The notes under the pieces: model-generated | Databases searched by the model: none | The model's input: only the letters and a program-made list of their open reading frames with translations | What the model was told of the DNA's origin: nothing | In this document: positions 44,700-54,817 of the stretch, piece by piece | Position numbering within the stretch: the first letter of the stretch is position 1 | How the letters are laid out: each line of letters begins with the position of its first letter | Source of the DNA: Roseitranquillus sp963709765 | Lineage (GTDB): Bacteria; Pseudomonadota; Alphaproteobacteria; Rhodobacterales; Rhodobacteraceae | DNA length: 64,000 nucleotides | Assembly: GCA_963709765.1 (NCBI GenBank) | Contig: CAVPXL010000007.1 | Coordinates: 62,001 to 126,000, forward strand | Direction of reading: 5' to 3' | Translations under genes and position numbers: made by a program

Positions 44700-45599
44700 A
44701 TGAACCGATTGAACCTCGAACAGCTCAGGACATTCCTGGCGGTGGTACGGTTGGGCGGGGTTCGGAAGGCCGCCGCCGGACTGCACCTCACGCAGCCGGC
44801 AGTCACTACGCGCATCAAGGCGCTCGAAGAGACACTCGCCGCGAAACTCTTCGACCGAAGCTCGGGAGGAATGAAGCTCACCAAGCGCGGCGAACTGCTG
44901 GTCTCCTATGCCGAGAAATTCGAGCACCTCTCCGAAATGGTGGCGCGCGACGTGATCCACCCCGAAGGCGTCGAGGGGCGGTTGCGGCTCGGTGTGTCCG
45001 AGACGATTGCCCAATGCTGGCTGCCCGAGTTGATCGCGCGCTGCCATGCGCGCTATCCCAACCTCGACATCGAATTAGGCGTCGACATCTCGACCAACCT
45101 GCGGGCCGCTCTGCTGGGCCACGAGATGGACCTTGCGATCTTGCTCGGGCCGATTTCAGAGCAATCGATCGACAATGTTGAGCTGCCGGGTTTCGAGCTG
45201 AGCTGGTATGTGGCGGCGAAGGCCCCTGAGCCCGCCGATCCGGCCGACCACCTCGCGCGCCCTGTCCTGACCTACGCCCGGCACACCCGCCCGCATCGCG
45301 AGCTCAAGGACCAGTTGTTCGAGCGGGTGGGCCCGGACGTCCGGATATTTCCCTCGTCGTCGCTCTCGGCCTGTTTCCGGCTGGTCGAGGCCGGTCTCGG
45401 GGTCGCCGCGCTGCCGAACGCGCTCGGACGAAGCTATCTGGAGGCGGGGACGATCCGCAAGTTCGATCCCGGATGGGTGCCGAAGCCGCTCCAGTTCTCG
45501 GCTTCATATCGTGGCTTGCCCACCAGCCACATGATCGCCAGCACGGCGCAGTTGGCACGCGAGGTGGCGCTGGACTACCATAGGGATAAACATTATTGA
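44700..45599 (+). CDS. LysR family transcriptional regulator
   Basis: The protein of 299 residues has a typical N-terminal helix-turn-helix (LRTFLAVVRLGGVRKAAAGL, TQPAVTTRIKALEETLAAKL) and a periplasmic-binding-like effector domain (LRLGVSETIAQCWLPELIAR, SSSLSACFRLVEAGLGVAAL). It precedes the 5-oxoproline genes by 79 bases in the same orientation, not divergently as most LysR genes do. It probably controls that operon in response to 5-oxoproline or a related compound. The AT-rich gap at 45600-45678 is the likely target region. Confidence 0.92.
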   Translation: MNRLNLEQLRTFLAVVRLGGVRKAAAGLHLTQPAVTTRIKALEETLAAKLFDRSSGGMKLTKRGELLVSYAEKFEHLSEMVARDVIHPEGVEGRLRLGVSETIAQCWLPELIARCHARYPNLDIELGVDISTNLRAALLGHEMDLAILLGPISEQSIDNVELPGFELSWYVAAKAPEPADPADHLARPVLTYARHTRPHRELKDQLFERVGPDVRIFPSSSLSACFRLVEAGLGVAALPNALGRSYLEAGTIRKFDPGWVPKPLQFSASYRGLPTSHMIASTAQLAREVALDYHRDKHY

Positions 45600-45678
45600 T
45601 CGCTTTCGACAATAATATGTAATTTGTTTTGATAGCTTTCGTAGGGCAACCTTCTTGCACGCCAGAAGGAGCCAGGTT

Positions 45679-46500
45679 TTGACCCCCGATTACAACCGTC
45701 TTCGTCAGTGCGACCTGTCCGCTTTGCGCGCCGAAATCCGGGCCGGGCGCTATCGCTCCCACACCGCCGGGCTGGGCGCCGGCTACCTGCAGACGAACCT
45801 CGCGATCCTCCCCGAGGCTTACGCGCTCGACTTCATGCGCTTCTGTCAACGCAATCCGAAGCCTTGTCCTCTAGTCGGGGTCAGCGATACCGGCGATCCG
45901 CGGATGTTCACGCTCGGCGCCGACATCGATATCCGCACCGATGTCCCAGCCTACAACATCTATCGCGACGGCCGGCTCGATGACACTGAAACCGACATTT
46001 CGGCACTCTGGTCAGATGACCTCGTCGCCTTCGCCCTTGGTTGCTCGTTCACCTTCGAGCGGGCGCTGCAGGATGCCGGCATCTCGCTATGGCATATCGA
46101 GAACGACAGCACCGTGCCGATGTTCCGCTCGAACATCGAAACGGTTCCCGCCGGTCCGTTTTCGGGCAAGATGGTTGTGAGCATGCGCGCCGTCGATCCC
46201 GGCGCGATCGACTCGGTGACGCAGATTTCACGGCGGTTCCCGCTGGCCCATGGCGCGCCGGTCTACTGGGGCGATCCGGCCGGCCTCGGCATCGACGACA
46301 TCTCGCGTCCGAACTGGGGCGACCCGGCCCCGGTGGAAGACGGACAGGTGCCCGTGTTCTGGGCTTGCGGCGTGACCCCGCAGGTCGCGATCGAACGCGC
46401 CGGCGTGCCGCTCTGCATTACGCACAGGCCCGGGCACATGCTGATCACCGATATCGCGGAAGATGCCGAAGTGCCGGTGCGCAATCCGAAACAGGACTGA
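45679..46500 (+). CDS. DUF1445 family putative hydro-lyase (D-glutamate cyclase-like)
   Basis: The protein of 273 residues belongs to family PF07286, whose mammalian member converts D-glutamate to 5-oxo-D-proline. Hallmarks are RAEIRAGRYRSHTAGLGAGY, QTNLAILPEAYALDFMRFCQ, CSFTFERALQDAGI and HRPGHMLITDI at the end. The start is a TTG at 45679 with AAGGAG seven bases upstream; an earlier TTG at 45655 has no such site. It stands at the head of TRAP and PxpBCA genes, so it probably interconverts glutamate and 5-oxoproline or takes 5-oxo-D-proline into the same route. Confidence 0.85.
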   Translation: MTPDYNRLRQCDLSALRAEIRAGRYRSHTAGLGAGYLQTNLAILPEAYALDFMRFCQRNPKPCPLVGVSDTGDPRMFTLGADIDIRTDVPAYNIYRDGRLDDTETDISALWSDDLVAFALGCSFTFERALQDAGISLWHIENDSTVPMFRSNIETVPAGPFSGKMVVSMRAVDPGAIDSVTQISRRFPLAHGAPVYWGDPAGLGIDDISRPNWGDPAPVEDGQVPVFWACGVTPQVAIERAGVPLCITHRPGHMLITDIAEDAEVPVRNPKQD

Positions 46501-46528
46501 ACAACAAAACAAATCCAGGGAGAAGACC

Positions 46529-47567
46529 ATGACACGTACATTCACGATCCTCGCCGCAACCACCGCGCTCGCAGCACCGGCGATAGCCGAAGACCTTTCG
46601 GTCGTCGGCAGCTGGTCGAGTCTGCCGCTGCACAAGCAGTACGAGGCGCCGTTCTGGACAGAGACGCTGCCCGAGGCATCGGGTGGCGACATCAACGTCT
46701 CGATGACCACGCATGACCAGATGAAATCTCGGGGTGGGCGATGTCTACCGGCTGCTTGGCGACGGCGTCTACGACGTCGGAATGACGGTCGCCGACTACG
46801 CCGTGGCTGACGCGCCCGAGCTGGAAGGTCTCGACGTGCCGCTGCTGGCGCTGACCGCTTCCGAGGCTCGGAAGATGGTCGAAGCCGCCCGCCCGATGGT
46901 CGAGGACATCTACAACAGCCGCTTCAACAGTCATGTCCTGGCGATCGCGCCCTATCCGCCGCAGGTCGTGTTCTGCAACGCCGAGATCGCCGGGCTCGCA
47001 GATCTCGAGGGCAAGAAGGTGCGCGCCTCGGGCCGGATGACCGCGAAGTTCCTTGAGGCGTTGGGTGCCGAGGGCATCAACGTGAGCTTCTCCGAAGTGC
47101 CCGGCGCGCTGCAGAAGGGCGTGGTGGATTGCGCCGTGACCGGTGCAGGATCGGGCTACAGCGCCGGCTGGTGGGAAGTCTCGACCCATCTGATGCCGAT
47201 TCCGCTCGGCGGCTGGGACAGCGTCGTGACGGCCATCAACCTCGACAAGTGGAACAGTCTCGACGCCGAGACCCAGACCCTGATCTCGGACGAGATCGCC
47301 GCGAACTTCGAGGACCCGGCCTGGAACAGCGCGCAGGATGCACTGGTAAACGACATCGCCTGCCTGACCGGCAACGGCGAGTGCCCTGCAGGCGAGGCGC
47401 GCGACATGGTTCTGGTCGAGGCGTCCGAGGCAGATTTCGAGACGGCCCGCGACGTGCTGGTGAACGAGGTCCTGCCGGAATGGGCCGAGCGCGCGGGCAA
47501 GGACTGGACGCAGCGCTGGAACGACGAGGTCGGCGCCGCTGTCGGCGTCACCATCCCCGTCAACTGA
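46529..47567 (+). CDS. dctP: TRAP transporter substrate-binding protein DctP (frameshifted)
   Basis: The periplasmic receptor has a signal peptide (MTRTFTILAATTALAAPAIA). The first part ends SMTTHDQMK, and then the frame changes. Removing one A from AAA at 46724-46726 gives MNLGVGDVYRLLGDGVYDVG and a normal protein of about 345 residues. Mature motifs include DLEGKKVRASGRMTAKFLEA and SFSEVPGALQKGVVDCAVTG, where the receptor's arginine (KVRASG) binds the ligand carboxylate. It is probably a 5-oxoproline receptor, judged by the PxpABC genes downstream. Confidence 0.87.
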
Positions 47568-47608
47568 GCAGCGACCAGAGACGGCACCGCAAGAAAGGGA
47601 GGCCTCCG

Positions 47609-48157
47609 ATGCCCGAGACGGTACTGAAGACATTGCGCAGGACGAATGGCGTGATCGCGATCCTGATCGGCATCCTGCTGCTCGCATGCGCGGCCTTCGT
47701 GCTCGTCGACGTGCTGCTCCGGCAGGTCGGGTCCTCCCTGGGCGGCACCGACGAGATCAGCGGCTACGTCATGGCGATCGCCACCTCCTGGGGCATGGCC
47801 TACACGCTGAGCGAGCTGGGCCATGTCCGCATCGATCTGCTGCGGGCTCGCGCAAGGCCGCGGGGACGCGCCCTTTTCGATCTTTTTTCGCTTCTCGCGC
47901 TGACAATGACCATCACGCTGATCGCGGTGCAATCCTGGCCTGTGCTGGAGCGATCCCTGGTGAACGGCTCACGCGCGAACACGCCGCTCGAGACGCCGCT
48001 GGCACTGGTACAGGCACCGTGGTTCGCAGGCTGGATCTGGTTCGCCATCGCCGCCTGGCTGACCTTCGTCGCGGCCGTGACGCTGGTGCTGCGGGGCGAC
48101 TTCGGGACCTCCGAGGCGGCGATAGGCACCTTCGGCGAACTGGAGCAGGTGAAATGA
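47609..48157 (+). CDS. dctQ: TRAP transporter small permease DctQ
   Basis: The protein has 182 residues and four membrane segments (NGVIAILIGILLLACAAFVL, ISGYVMAIATSWGMAYTLSE, the segment ending SLLALTMTITLI, and WFAGWIWFAIAAWL). The motif ELGHVRIDLL is the classic DctQ signature. GGGAGG lies eight bases before the ATG. The gene overlaps dctM by ATGA and follows dctP by 41 bases; no GC hairpin is seen here, unlike the other SBP-permease junctions. Confidence 0.9.
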   Translation: MPETVLKTLRRTNGVIAILIGILLLACAAFVLVDVLLRQVGSSLGGTDEISGYVMAIATSWGMAYTLSELGHVRIDLLRARARPRGRALFDLFSLLALTMTITLIAVQSWPVLERSLVNGSRANTPLETPLALVQAPWFAGWIWFAIAAWLTFVAAVTLVLRGDFGTSEAAIGTFGELEQVK

Positions 48158-49437
48158 TCGCCTATCTCTCCCTCGGGCTCCTCGGCCTGCTCTGCCTGTC
48201 GATCCCGGTCGGGATCGTCCTCTTCTTGCTTGCCTTCGGGGTGGACCTGTTCTTCAGCCCGTTTCCGCTGATCCGCGGGCTCGGCAATCTGGTCTGGTCG
48301 ACATCGAACAACGCCACGCTGATCGCGATCCCGTTCTTCGTCCTTCTCGGCGAAATTCTCGTCCGCAGCGGCATTGCGACCCGGACCTACGCCGCGCTCG
48401 ACCGCTGGGTCAGCTGGCTGCCGGGCGGCCTCGTTCACGCCAACATCGCGACCGCGACCATGTTCTCGGCGACCTCCGGTTCTTCTGTCGCGACCGCGGC
48501 GACGGTCGCCACCGTCGCCATGCCGCAGGCGGAGAAACTGGGTTACGATCCGAAGCTGTTTTCCGGCGCCATCGCTGCGGGCGGCACTCTGGGCATCATG
48601 ATCCCGCCCTCGATCAACCTCATCGTTTACGGCTTCCTGACGCAGACCTCGATCCCGCGCCTGTTTCTGGCCGGGCTGGTGCCGGGGCTCGCGCTGGCGC
48701 TGGCCTTCGTGATCATCACGATCATCCTCTGCATGATCCGCCCGAGCCTCGGCGGCGAGCGCCGGGTGTTTCCGCTGACGGAGATGCTGCGCGCTCTCAT
48801 CGAGCTTGTTCCGATCATTCTGCTTTTCGTCGCGATCATCGGCACGATCTACAAGGGTTGGGCCACCCCGACCGAGGCCGCCTCGGTCGGCGTCGCCGGC
48901 GCCATCGTGATCGCGCTCTTCTTCGGTCGCGTGAACCTCGCCATGTTCCGCGACGCGGTCCTCGGAACGGTCAAGATCACCTCGATGATCATGCTGGTGG
49001 TGATCGGGGCCTCCTTCCTGAACTTCACGCTCGCTTCGGCCGGCATCGGGCGCGAGCTTCAGTCCTTCCTCGAGGGGCTCGGGCTGTCGCCAATGATGAC
49101 GATGCTGGTCATCGTCGGCATCTATATCGTCCTCGGCTTCTTCATCGAGACGCTCTCGCTCATGGTGGTCACGATCCCGATCATCGTGCCGCTGGTGGTG
49201 GAGATGGGATACGATCCGATCTGGTTCGGCATCCTGATGATCGTGCTGATCGAGATGGCGTTGATCACGCCGCCGGTGGGGCTGAACCTCTACGTCGTGC
49301 AGGGCGCACGCCAGAGCGGCTCGATGAGCGAGGTCATGCTGGGAACGATCCCCTACATATTCGCGATGCTGGCGATGGCGGCGGCCCTGCTCGCCGTGCC
49401 GCAGATTGCCCTGTTCCTGCCGGATGCGCTGCAATGA
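48154..49437 (+). CDS. dctM: TRAP transporter large permease DctM
   Basis: The protein has 427 residues and about 12 membrane segments. DctM family motifs are PFFVLLGEILVRSGIATRTY, ANIATATMFSATSGSSVATA, LGIMIPPSINLIVYGFLTQT, KGWATPTEAASVGVAGAIVI and IEMALITPPVGLNLYVVQGA. It is the ion-coupled pore for the substrate delivered by DctP. It overlaps dctQ and pxpB, placing the importer and the 5-oxoprolinase genes in one transcript. Confidence 0.93.
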   Translation: MIAYLSLGLLGLLCLSIPVGIVLFLLAFGVDLFFSPFPLIRGLGNLVWSTSNNATLIAIPFFVLLGEILVRSGIATRTYAALDRWVSWLPGGLVHANIATATMFSATSGSSVATAATVATVAMPQAEKLGYDPKLFSGAIAAGGTLGIMIPPSINLIVYGFLTQTSIPRLFLAGLVPGLALALAFVIITIILCMIRPSLGGERRVFPLTEMLRALIELVPIILLFVAIIGTIYKGWATPTEAASVGVAGAIVIALFFGRVNLAMFRDAVLGTVKITSMIMLVVIGASFLNFTLASAGIGRELQSFLEGLGLSPMMTMLVIVGIYIVLGFFIETLSLMVVTIPIIVPLVVEMGYDPIWFGILMIVLIEMALITPPVGLNLYVVQGARQSGSMSEVMLGTIPYIFAMLAMAAALLAVPQIALFLPDALQ

Positions 49438-50177
49438 GCGAAGACGGCACACCGGACTGGCCGCGGATCCGCAACGTCGGGATCGACGGGCTGCTGGTCA
49501 GCTTCGGGGAGCGGCTGGGCGAACCGGCCAATCGCGCGGCGCTGGCCTTTCTGGACGCGCTGGAGCGTGACGGGCCGGAGGGGATCGAGGAGACCTCGAC
49601 CTCACTTGTCTCGACCTATCTCCGGTTCGATCCTGTACATGTCGACCACGCGGCCTTGCGCCTGGTCTTGGAGCGCATGCTGGCCGGTCGTGACTGGTAT
49701 GCCGCCGAGCTGCCGGGCGGCCGGCGTCTCTGGCGAATTCCGACCGTGTTTGGCACCGACCTCGCTCCGCAGCTCGACGAAGCCGCTGCGGCCGCGGGGC
49801 TCGACCCCGACGCTGCGATCAGGTCGATCGCCGAGACGCAGGTCCGGGTGCAGACCATCGGATTCGCACCGGGCCAACCCTATCTCGGCGAGTTGCCAGC
49901 GACTTGGGACATCCCTCGCCAGACCCGGTTGACGAAAAAGGTGCCCGCCGGTGCGCTCGGCCTCGCGATCCGCCAGATGGTGCTGTTCTCGGTCCCCACG
50001 CCCACCGGCTGGCGGCATGTCGGGCAGACCGCCTTCCCGCTCTTCCGCCCCGAGAGCGATTCTCCTTTCGTGCTGCGCCCTGGCGACGAGGTGCTGTTCA
50101 CGCCGTGCGATCGCGAAAACCTGGAGAACATGAGAGATCGCGCCGATGGCGGTGCAGTCTCGGAGGCGTTGGCATGA
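49434..50177 (+). CDS. pxpB: 5-oxoprolinase subunit B (PxpB, KipI-like)
   Basis: The protein of 247 residues is of the allophanate hydrolase subunit 1 (KipI) family. Visible motifs are VGIDGLLVSFGERLGEPANR, STYLRFDPVHVDHAALRLVL, VQTIGFAPGQPYLGELPATW and GALGLAIRQMVLFSVPTPTG. With PxpC and PxpA it hydrolyses 5-oxoproline to glutamate with ATP. The order B-C-A and the overlaps with neighbours are normal for this system. Bacterial PxpABC was shown to be the missing prokaryotic 5-oxoprolinase. Confidence 0.9.
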   Translation: MSEDGTPDWPRIRNVGIDGLLVSFGERLGEPANRAALAFLDALERDGPEGIEETSTSLVSTYLRFDPVHVDHAALRLVLERMLAGRDWYAAELPGGRRLWRIPTVFGTDLAPQLDEAAAAAGLDPDAAIRSIAETQVRVQTIGFAPGQPYLGELPATWDIPRQTRLTKKVPAGALGLAIRQMVLFSVPTPTGWRHVGQTAFPLFRPESDSPFVLRPGDEVLFTPCDRENLENMRDRADGGAVSEALA

Positions 50178-51203
50178 GCGCCGAACTGATGGTGCATCGC
50201 GCCGGGCCCGGCCTGACGGTTCAGGATCTCGGCCGGCCGGGATACTTGCGCTTCGGCCTCTCCCGCGGTGGCGCCGCTGACCGGCTCGCCCTCGCCGAGG
50301 GCGCGGCGTTGCTTCGACAGTCCGAGAGACTGCGCAGCGATCGAGATGGCCGGAATGGGCGGCGACTTCGAGACGACCGGGGACATTCGCATCGCTCTGA
50401 CCGGTGCCCCGATGCGGGCGAGCATCGACGGAGAGCGCGTTGCATGGAACGCGAGCCACGCGCTCCTCGCTGGCACGCGCCTGTCCATCGGCGCGATGGA
50501 GGCCGGTTGCTACGGGTATCTCCACGTCGGCGGAGGCATCGACGCGCCGAAGCGCCTCGGCGCAGTTTCGACGCACCTCGCCGCGGGCCTCGGGGCGCCG
50601 CTCTCGGCAGGTGACCGGCTTGCGGTCGGGTTCGATCCACGTCCGGGCGTGACCGCCTACCGCGTGAAGACGGAGTCGCGTTTCGACGGCGGCACGGTGC
50701 GTGTGGTTCCGAGCCTGCAAACCGCGCTTTTCACCGAAGCCGAGCGCGACCGCTTCGCCGCCACGGCCTTTCGCCGCGACACGCGCGGCAACCGCATGGG
50801 CGTGCGTTTCCTGCACGACGACGGCGGGTTCGAAAATGAAGCGGGCCTCTCCGTGCTTTCCGAGGTGATCGTGCCGGGGGACATTCAGATCACCGGCGAC
50901 GGCGCGCCCTTCGTCCTTCTCTGCGAGTGCCAGACGACCGGCGGCTATCCCCGTATCGGCTCCGTCCTGCCGTCCGATCTGCCGCGCGTCGCCCAGGCTG
51001 CCGCGGGCGTGACGCTGCGTTTCCGCTTCGTCACACTCGAAGAAGGCATAGCTGCCGAGATCCGGGCACGACGCGACCGCGCCGATCTGCGCACGCGGAT
51101 CGAGCCCCTGATCCGTCAGCCAGAGGAGATCCGGGGGCTCCTTGCCTATCAGCTGATCAGCGGCGTGACCGCCGGGGACGACCTGGAAAGGAGCGATACA
51201 TGA
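50174..51203 (+). CDS. pxpC: 5-oxoprolinase subunit C (PxpC, KipA-like; frameshifted)
   Basis: The protein is of the allophanate hydrolase subunit 2 (biotin-dependent carboxyltransferase-like) family. The N-terminal frame reads MVHRAGPGLTVQDLGRPGYL and FGLSRGGAADRLALAEGAAL, and breaks near 50333; removing one C joins it to AAIEMAGMGGDFETTGDIRI. Later motifs include GCYGYLHVGGGIDAP and LLCECQTTGGYPRIGSVLPS. It overlaps pxpB and pxpA by ATGA. Repaired length is about 342 residues, normal for the family. Confidence 0.87.
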
Positions 51204-51973
51204 GCCTGCGGGTGGATTTGAACTCGGACATGGGCGAGGGCTTCGGCCCATGGCGTATGGGTGACGACGAGGAACTGCTCAACGTGGTGAGCTCGGCCAA
51301 CATCGCCTGCGGTCTGCACGCCGGCGACTGGGACACGATGGCGCGAGTGATGCAGAGCGCCGCCGACCGCGGCGTCGGCATCGGCGCCCATCCAGGCTTT
51401 CCCGACCTGCAAGGATTCGGTCGCCGCCGCATGACCCTTTCGCCCGAGAGTCTCGGCAATCTCGTCCGTTACCAGACGGGTGCGGCCCAGGCGATGGCGC
51501 GAAGCGTCGGCGCGCCGCTCGCTCATCTCAAGCTGCACGGTGCTCTCGCCAACATGGCCTCCGAGGACGAGGCTATGGCACTGACCTGCTATCGTGCGGC
51601 ACTCTCGGTCGCGCCGGAGATCACGATCATGGTGCTGGCCGGCACCGCGCAACAACGGGCGGCGCGAATACTTGGCTGCCGCGCGGCCTGCGAGATCTTC
51701 GCCGATCGCGCATACAATGACGATGCAACGCTGGTCGACCGCAGCCAGCCGGGGGCGGTGATTCATGACCCGCAGGTGGCAGCCGAGCGCGTCGTGGAAA
51801 TGATCAGCGAACGCGCCATCGTAACCGTATCCGGCGCAAAACTGCCGTCACGGATCGATACAATCTGCCTGCATGGGGACACACCCGGGGCCGTGACGAT
51901 GGCCAGGACGGTGCGCGATGCACTCGAAAGCGCCGGAGTGCGCGTCACCACATTCAAAGGCGCGGCGCTCTGA
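51200..51973 (+). CDS. pxpA: 5-oxoprolinase subunit A (PxpA, LamB/YcsF family)
   Basis: The protein of 257 residues has the LamB/YcsF signature: VDLNSDMGEGFGPWRMGDDE, NIACGLHAGDWDTM, IGAHPGFPDLQGFGRRRMTL, HLKLHGALANMASEDEAMAL and TICLHGDTPGAVTMARTVRD. In many PxpA proteins the last block is CVHGDxPxAV, as here. A purine-rich AAAGGAG precedes the ATG. It completes the 5-oxoproline operon. Confidence 0.93.
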   Translation: MSLRVDLNSDMGEGFGPWRMGDDEELLNVVSSANIACGLHAGDWDTMARVMQSAADRGVGIGAHPGFPDLQGFGRRRMTLSPESLGNLVRYQTGAAQAMARSVGAPLAHLKLHGALANMASEDEAMALTCYRAALSVAPEITIMVLAGTAQQRAARILGCRAACEIFADRAYNDDATLVDRSQPGAVIHDPQVAAERVVEMISERAIVTVSGAKLPSRIDTICLHGDTPGAVTMARTVRDALESAGVRVTTFKGAAL

Positions 51974-52183
51974 GGTTCAGGTGCTACCGCGTCGGTCGAG
52001 CGCGGTTGCTCAGATCAGCATCGGTTGGAATCCAGCCGGAGCGCCTCCGCCGGAACGAGGATGGCGGGACTGCTTCCGGATCCGTCGGTGAGCCCGCACC
52101 TGCTCCGACAAGGACCCGGCGCTGAGGCGGCGCGGCCGGCTATCTGTTGAGCCAGCCGCGCCCAGGTGGAAATCGGCAGGGTT

Positions 52184-52681
52184 TCAGTAGATCCTGGGAT
52201 CGTCGGTTTCGTGGACGTACGTGATGTCGAACGGACCCATGCCGGCGAGCTGGACCACCGTCTCCTCGTCGGCCCAGGCGTAGTGTGCCATGTTCGCCGG
52301 AAGCTGAACGAAACTCTCCGGCGCGAGCAGCGGCGCGGCATCGCGGTCGAGCGTGTCGCCCATTGCGACGCCGAGCCTGCCCGAGATCACCGTCACCAGT
52401 TCATCCTGCGAATGGGTGTGTGGCGGGATGACGTAGCCGGCGGGAAACTTCAGCCGGAGAACGAAGACGCCGGCCTCGCCGGGATTGCCGGCCAGCACCA
52501 CGATTTCGACCCCGGCCGGGAGGAATGGCGGGCCGGCGCCGAAGGCCACGTCCTCGGCGGGCATGACACTGTGGCTGTCACCTTCGGCCGCGAGAGGCTG
52601 CGCGAAGATCCCCAGGCAGGCAGTGAGCGCCATGGCGGCCGTGACGCCGAAAAGGCGGAGGGGCGCATTGAAACGTCTCAT
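52184..52681 (-). CDS. Exported cupin-domain protein
   Basis: The protein has 165 residues and a signal peptide (MRRFNAPLRLFGVTAAMALT to AEGDSH). The cupin barrel shows PPHTHSQDELVTVISGRLGV, with two histidines and a glutamate of the first metal-binding motif, and the second motif in FVQLPANMAHYAWADEETVV. It is therefore likely a metal-binding periplasmic enzyme or binding protein. It lies 128 bases downstream of the SARP/TPR regulator, with a tandem 12-base repeat in the gap. Its function is unknown. Confidence 0.8.
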   Translation of the reverse strand: MRRFNAPLRLFGVTAAMALTACLGIFAQPLAAEGDSHSVMPAEDVAFGAGPPFLPAGVEIVVLAGNPGEAGVFVLRLKFPAGYVIPPHTHSQDELVTVISGRLGVAMGDTLDRDAAPLLAPESFVQLPANMAHYAWADEETVVQLAGMGPFDITYVHETDDPRIY

Positions 52682-52773
52682 TGATCTCTCCATTCGGAAA
52701 AACGGGTGTGCGGCGGTTTCGAGATGCCGTGTCCCTCGATAGTCTGCGGGCATGGGTGCGCGCGCGGCGTTCA

Positions 52774-52797
52774 ACGTGGGAACTGACGTGGGAACTT
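52774..52797. repeat. Tandem 12-base repeat (ACGTGGGAACTG, two copies)
   Basis: ACGTGGGAACTG is followed directly by ACGTGGGAACTT, upstream of the cupin gene. The same unit occurs three times at 54817-54852 in front of the SARP-type regulator gene, in the opposite orientation. SARP regulators are known to bind tandem direct repeats, so this is a plausible operator. Confidence 0.55.
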
Positions 52798-52809
52798 CGG
52801 TCGGCGCGC

Positions 52810-54817
52810 TCAGGTCATCGACACTTGCGCCGCCGCGGCACACAGGAGCTCCGCCTTGTCCGGCGTGAAGTGGAACGCGCCGAGGAAGTCGTCGATCCCG
52901 TATCCGGGCTGCGTCGCGTGGATCGCGGCAGTCAGAGCCCGGCCCTCCGGCACCCGGCCGGCCAGCGAGAGGCACAAGGCGGCGAGCCCGAGGATGTTGA
53001 CATGCGCATTGGGACGCGCGGCGGCCCGTGTCGCCCAGTCTGCGGCCTCCTCGTACTGCCCGAGGCGCAGATGCGCGATCGCTCGGCTTCCCAGCATTCC
53101 GAACATCAGCGGATCGAATGGGCTGAGCGCGCGCGACGTGTCCGAGGCCCTGATCGCCTCCGCCGGGTCGCCGGTCTGGGAGTGGACAAAGGCGAGCGAG
53201 TAGTGGCCGAGCGCGAAGTTCGGGCTGAGATCGACCGAAACCCGCAACGCTGCGACGGCGCTCTCGTGCTCGTTGCGCAGCCACAGGGCACGCCCCATCG
53301 CCCAATGCGCTGCCGGGTCGTGTTCGTCGGCGAGCAGGCCCTGCGCCGCGGCGGCATAGGCGCGCTCGGTCTCGCGTGCAGGATCGCTCCAGGCCTGGAA
53401 AGCGTTCTGCCAATGCGTGAAGGAGATGCCCGCATGGGCGCGAGAGAAGGTCGGATCGAGCGACACCGCCCGGGCGAAGAAACGCTGCGCCTGCGCGTTG
53501 TCCTCCTTCGTGAAGCGATACATGTGCCACAGGCCCCGGTGATGGGCGCCCCACGCGTCGAGCGACGCGGGCGGCCGCAGGATGGCGCGGTTGCGCTCTG
53601 ACCTGCTCGATCTCGCCCGTCAGCAACGCGACGATCCGGTTACCGAGTTCGTTCACCGCATCGAGCAGGTCCGCGGCCGATGCCTCGCAGACCTCTCCCC
53701 AGACGATGCTCTCCGAAGTGGTCTCGACGAGTTCGATCTCGACGCTGAGCCGGCCGGTCTTCCGGCGGAGCGTCCCCGATGCCACGTAGTCGACCCCGAG
53801 CCGCCGCCCCGCCTCCGCTGGCGCGATGCCTAGCTCCGCCATCGCATAGACCGATCCGCGGGCGATGATCGACAGGCTGCGGAGCTTCGCCAGTCGCGTG
53901 ATGACGTCTTGCGTCAGACCGTCGGCGACGCCTTGGGCGACTGCATCCTCGCCTCCGGTCGTGAACGGCAGCACGGCAAGTGCCGAACGCCGCGAGACAA
54001 CGCAAGACGGCACGATGGCATCATCCTCGGGCCCGGCAGCCGGGGTCAGCGCCGCGACTGTTGCCACCGGCGCGGGCGCGCCCTGCGACGTCATCGCGCT
54101 CCACATCCGGCTCAGCCCGGCGGGGGGGAGACCCTCGTCGGCGAAGAGCCGCTCGGCGGCGGCGACATGCGAGCGCGCCTCCGCGATACGACCGCCGCGG
54201 ATCAGGTGGTCAAGCAGACAACGATGCGCCTCAAGATCGAAGGGCGCGAGGTCCAGCCACTGTTCCAGTGGCGACTCAAATGCTCCGGAATCGGGCGGCA
54301 GCGCCGCGACGAGGGTCTTGAGGATCTCGATCCGGCATGCGGCGAACCTGCGACGCTGGGCCGTCAGCCAGCGCTCGGCCGGCGCCCCTGACAGGTCCAG
54401 CCCACCAAGGAACTCTCCCCGGAACCATGCCGACAGCGCCGCCAACCGCTCTGCGGAGGGCGCATCGTCCCTCTCGATAATCAGGACCTCGAGCGCGTCG
54501 ACGAGGCAGCCGTCGAGGTCGATGCCGATCTCGTCCTCGCCCGAGAGAACCCTAATGCGATCAGGGTCGTCGACGACCTGCCGTAGCTTGCTGAGATGCC
54601 AGCGAAGTTCGGCGCGCGGGTCGTTCGGCCGGTCCCACAAAAGGTCGCAGAGCCGGGTACGGCTGACCGGGCGTCCCTCGGTCACCAGAATGGCCAGCAG
54701 CGCCCGCAGCTTGCGCGACCGCGCAAGGGGGACCGGAGCCCCGTTTCGGCGGACCTCGACCGGCCCGAGCAGAAGGATCTCCAGCCCCGCTCCCGGGGTC
54801 GTCTCCACCGGCCGCAT
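52810..54817 (-). CDS. SARP-like regulator with TolB-like and TPR parts (frameshifted)
   Basis: The N-terminal SARP winged helix and BTAD-type helical domain (LEILLLGPVEVRRNGAPVPL, LRALLAILVTEGRPVSRTRL, CDLLWDRPNDPRAELRWHLS) is followed by a TolB/adenylate-cyclase-associated segment (ALAVLPFTTGGEDAVAQGVA, DGLTQDVITRLAKLRSLSII) and TPR repeats ending at 52810. The frame breaks near 53599; removing one base gives EQVERNRAILRPPASLDAWG. The ATG at 54817 is preferred because a triple 12-base repeat lies directly upstream; a GTG at 54850 is the alternative. It is divergent from the cysteine-synthase and decarboxylase genes and has the cupin downstream. Confidence 0.8.
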
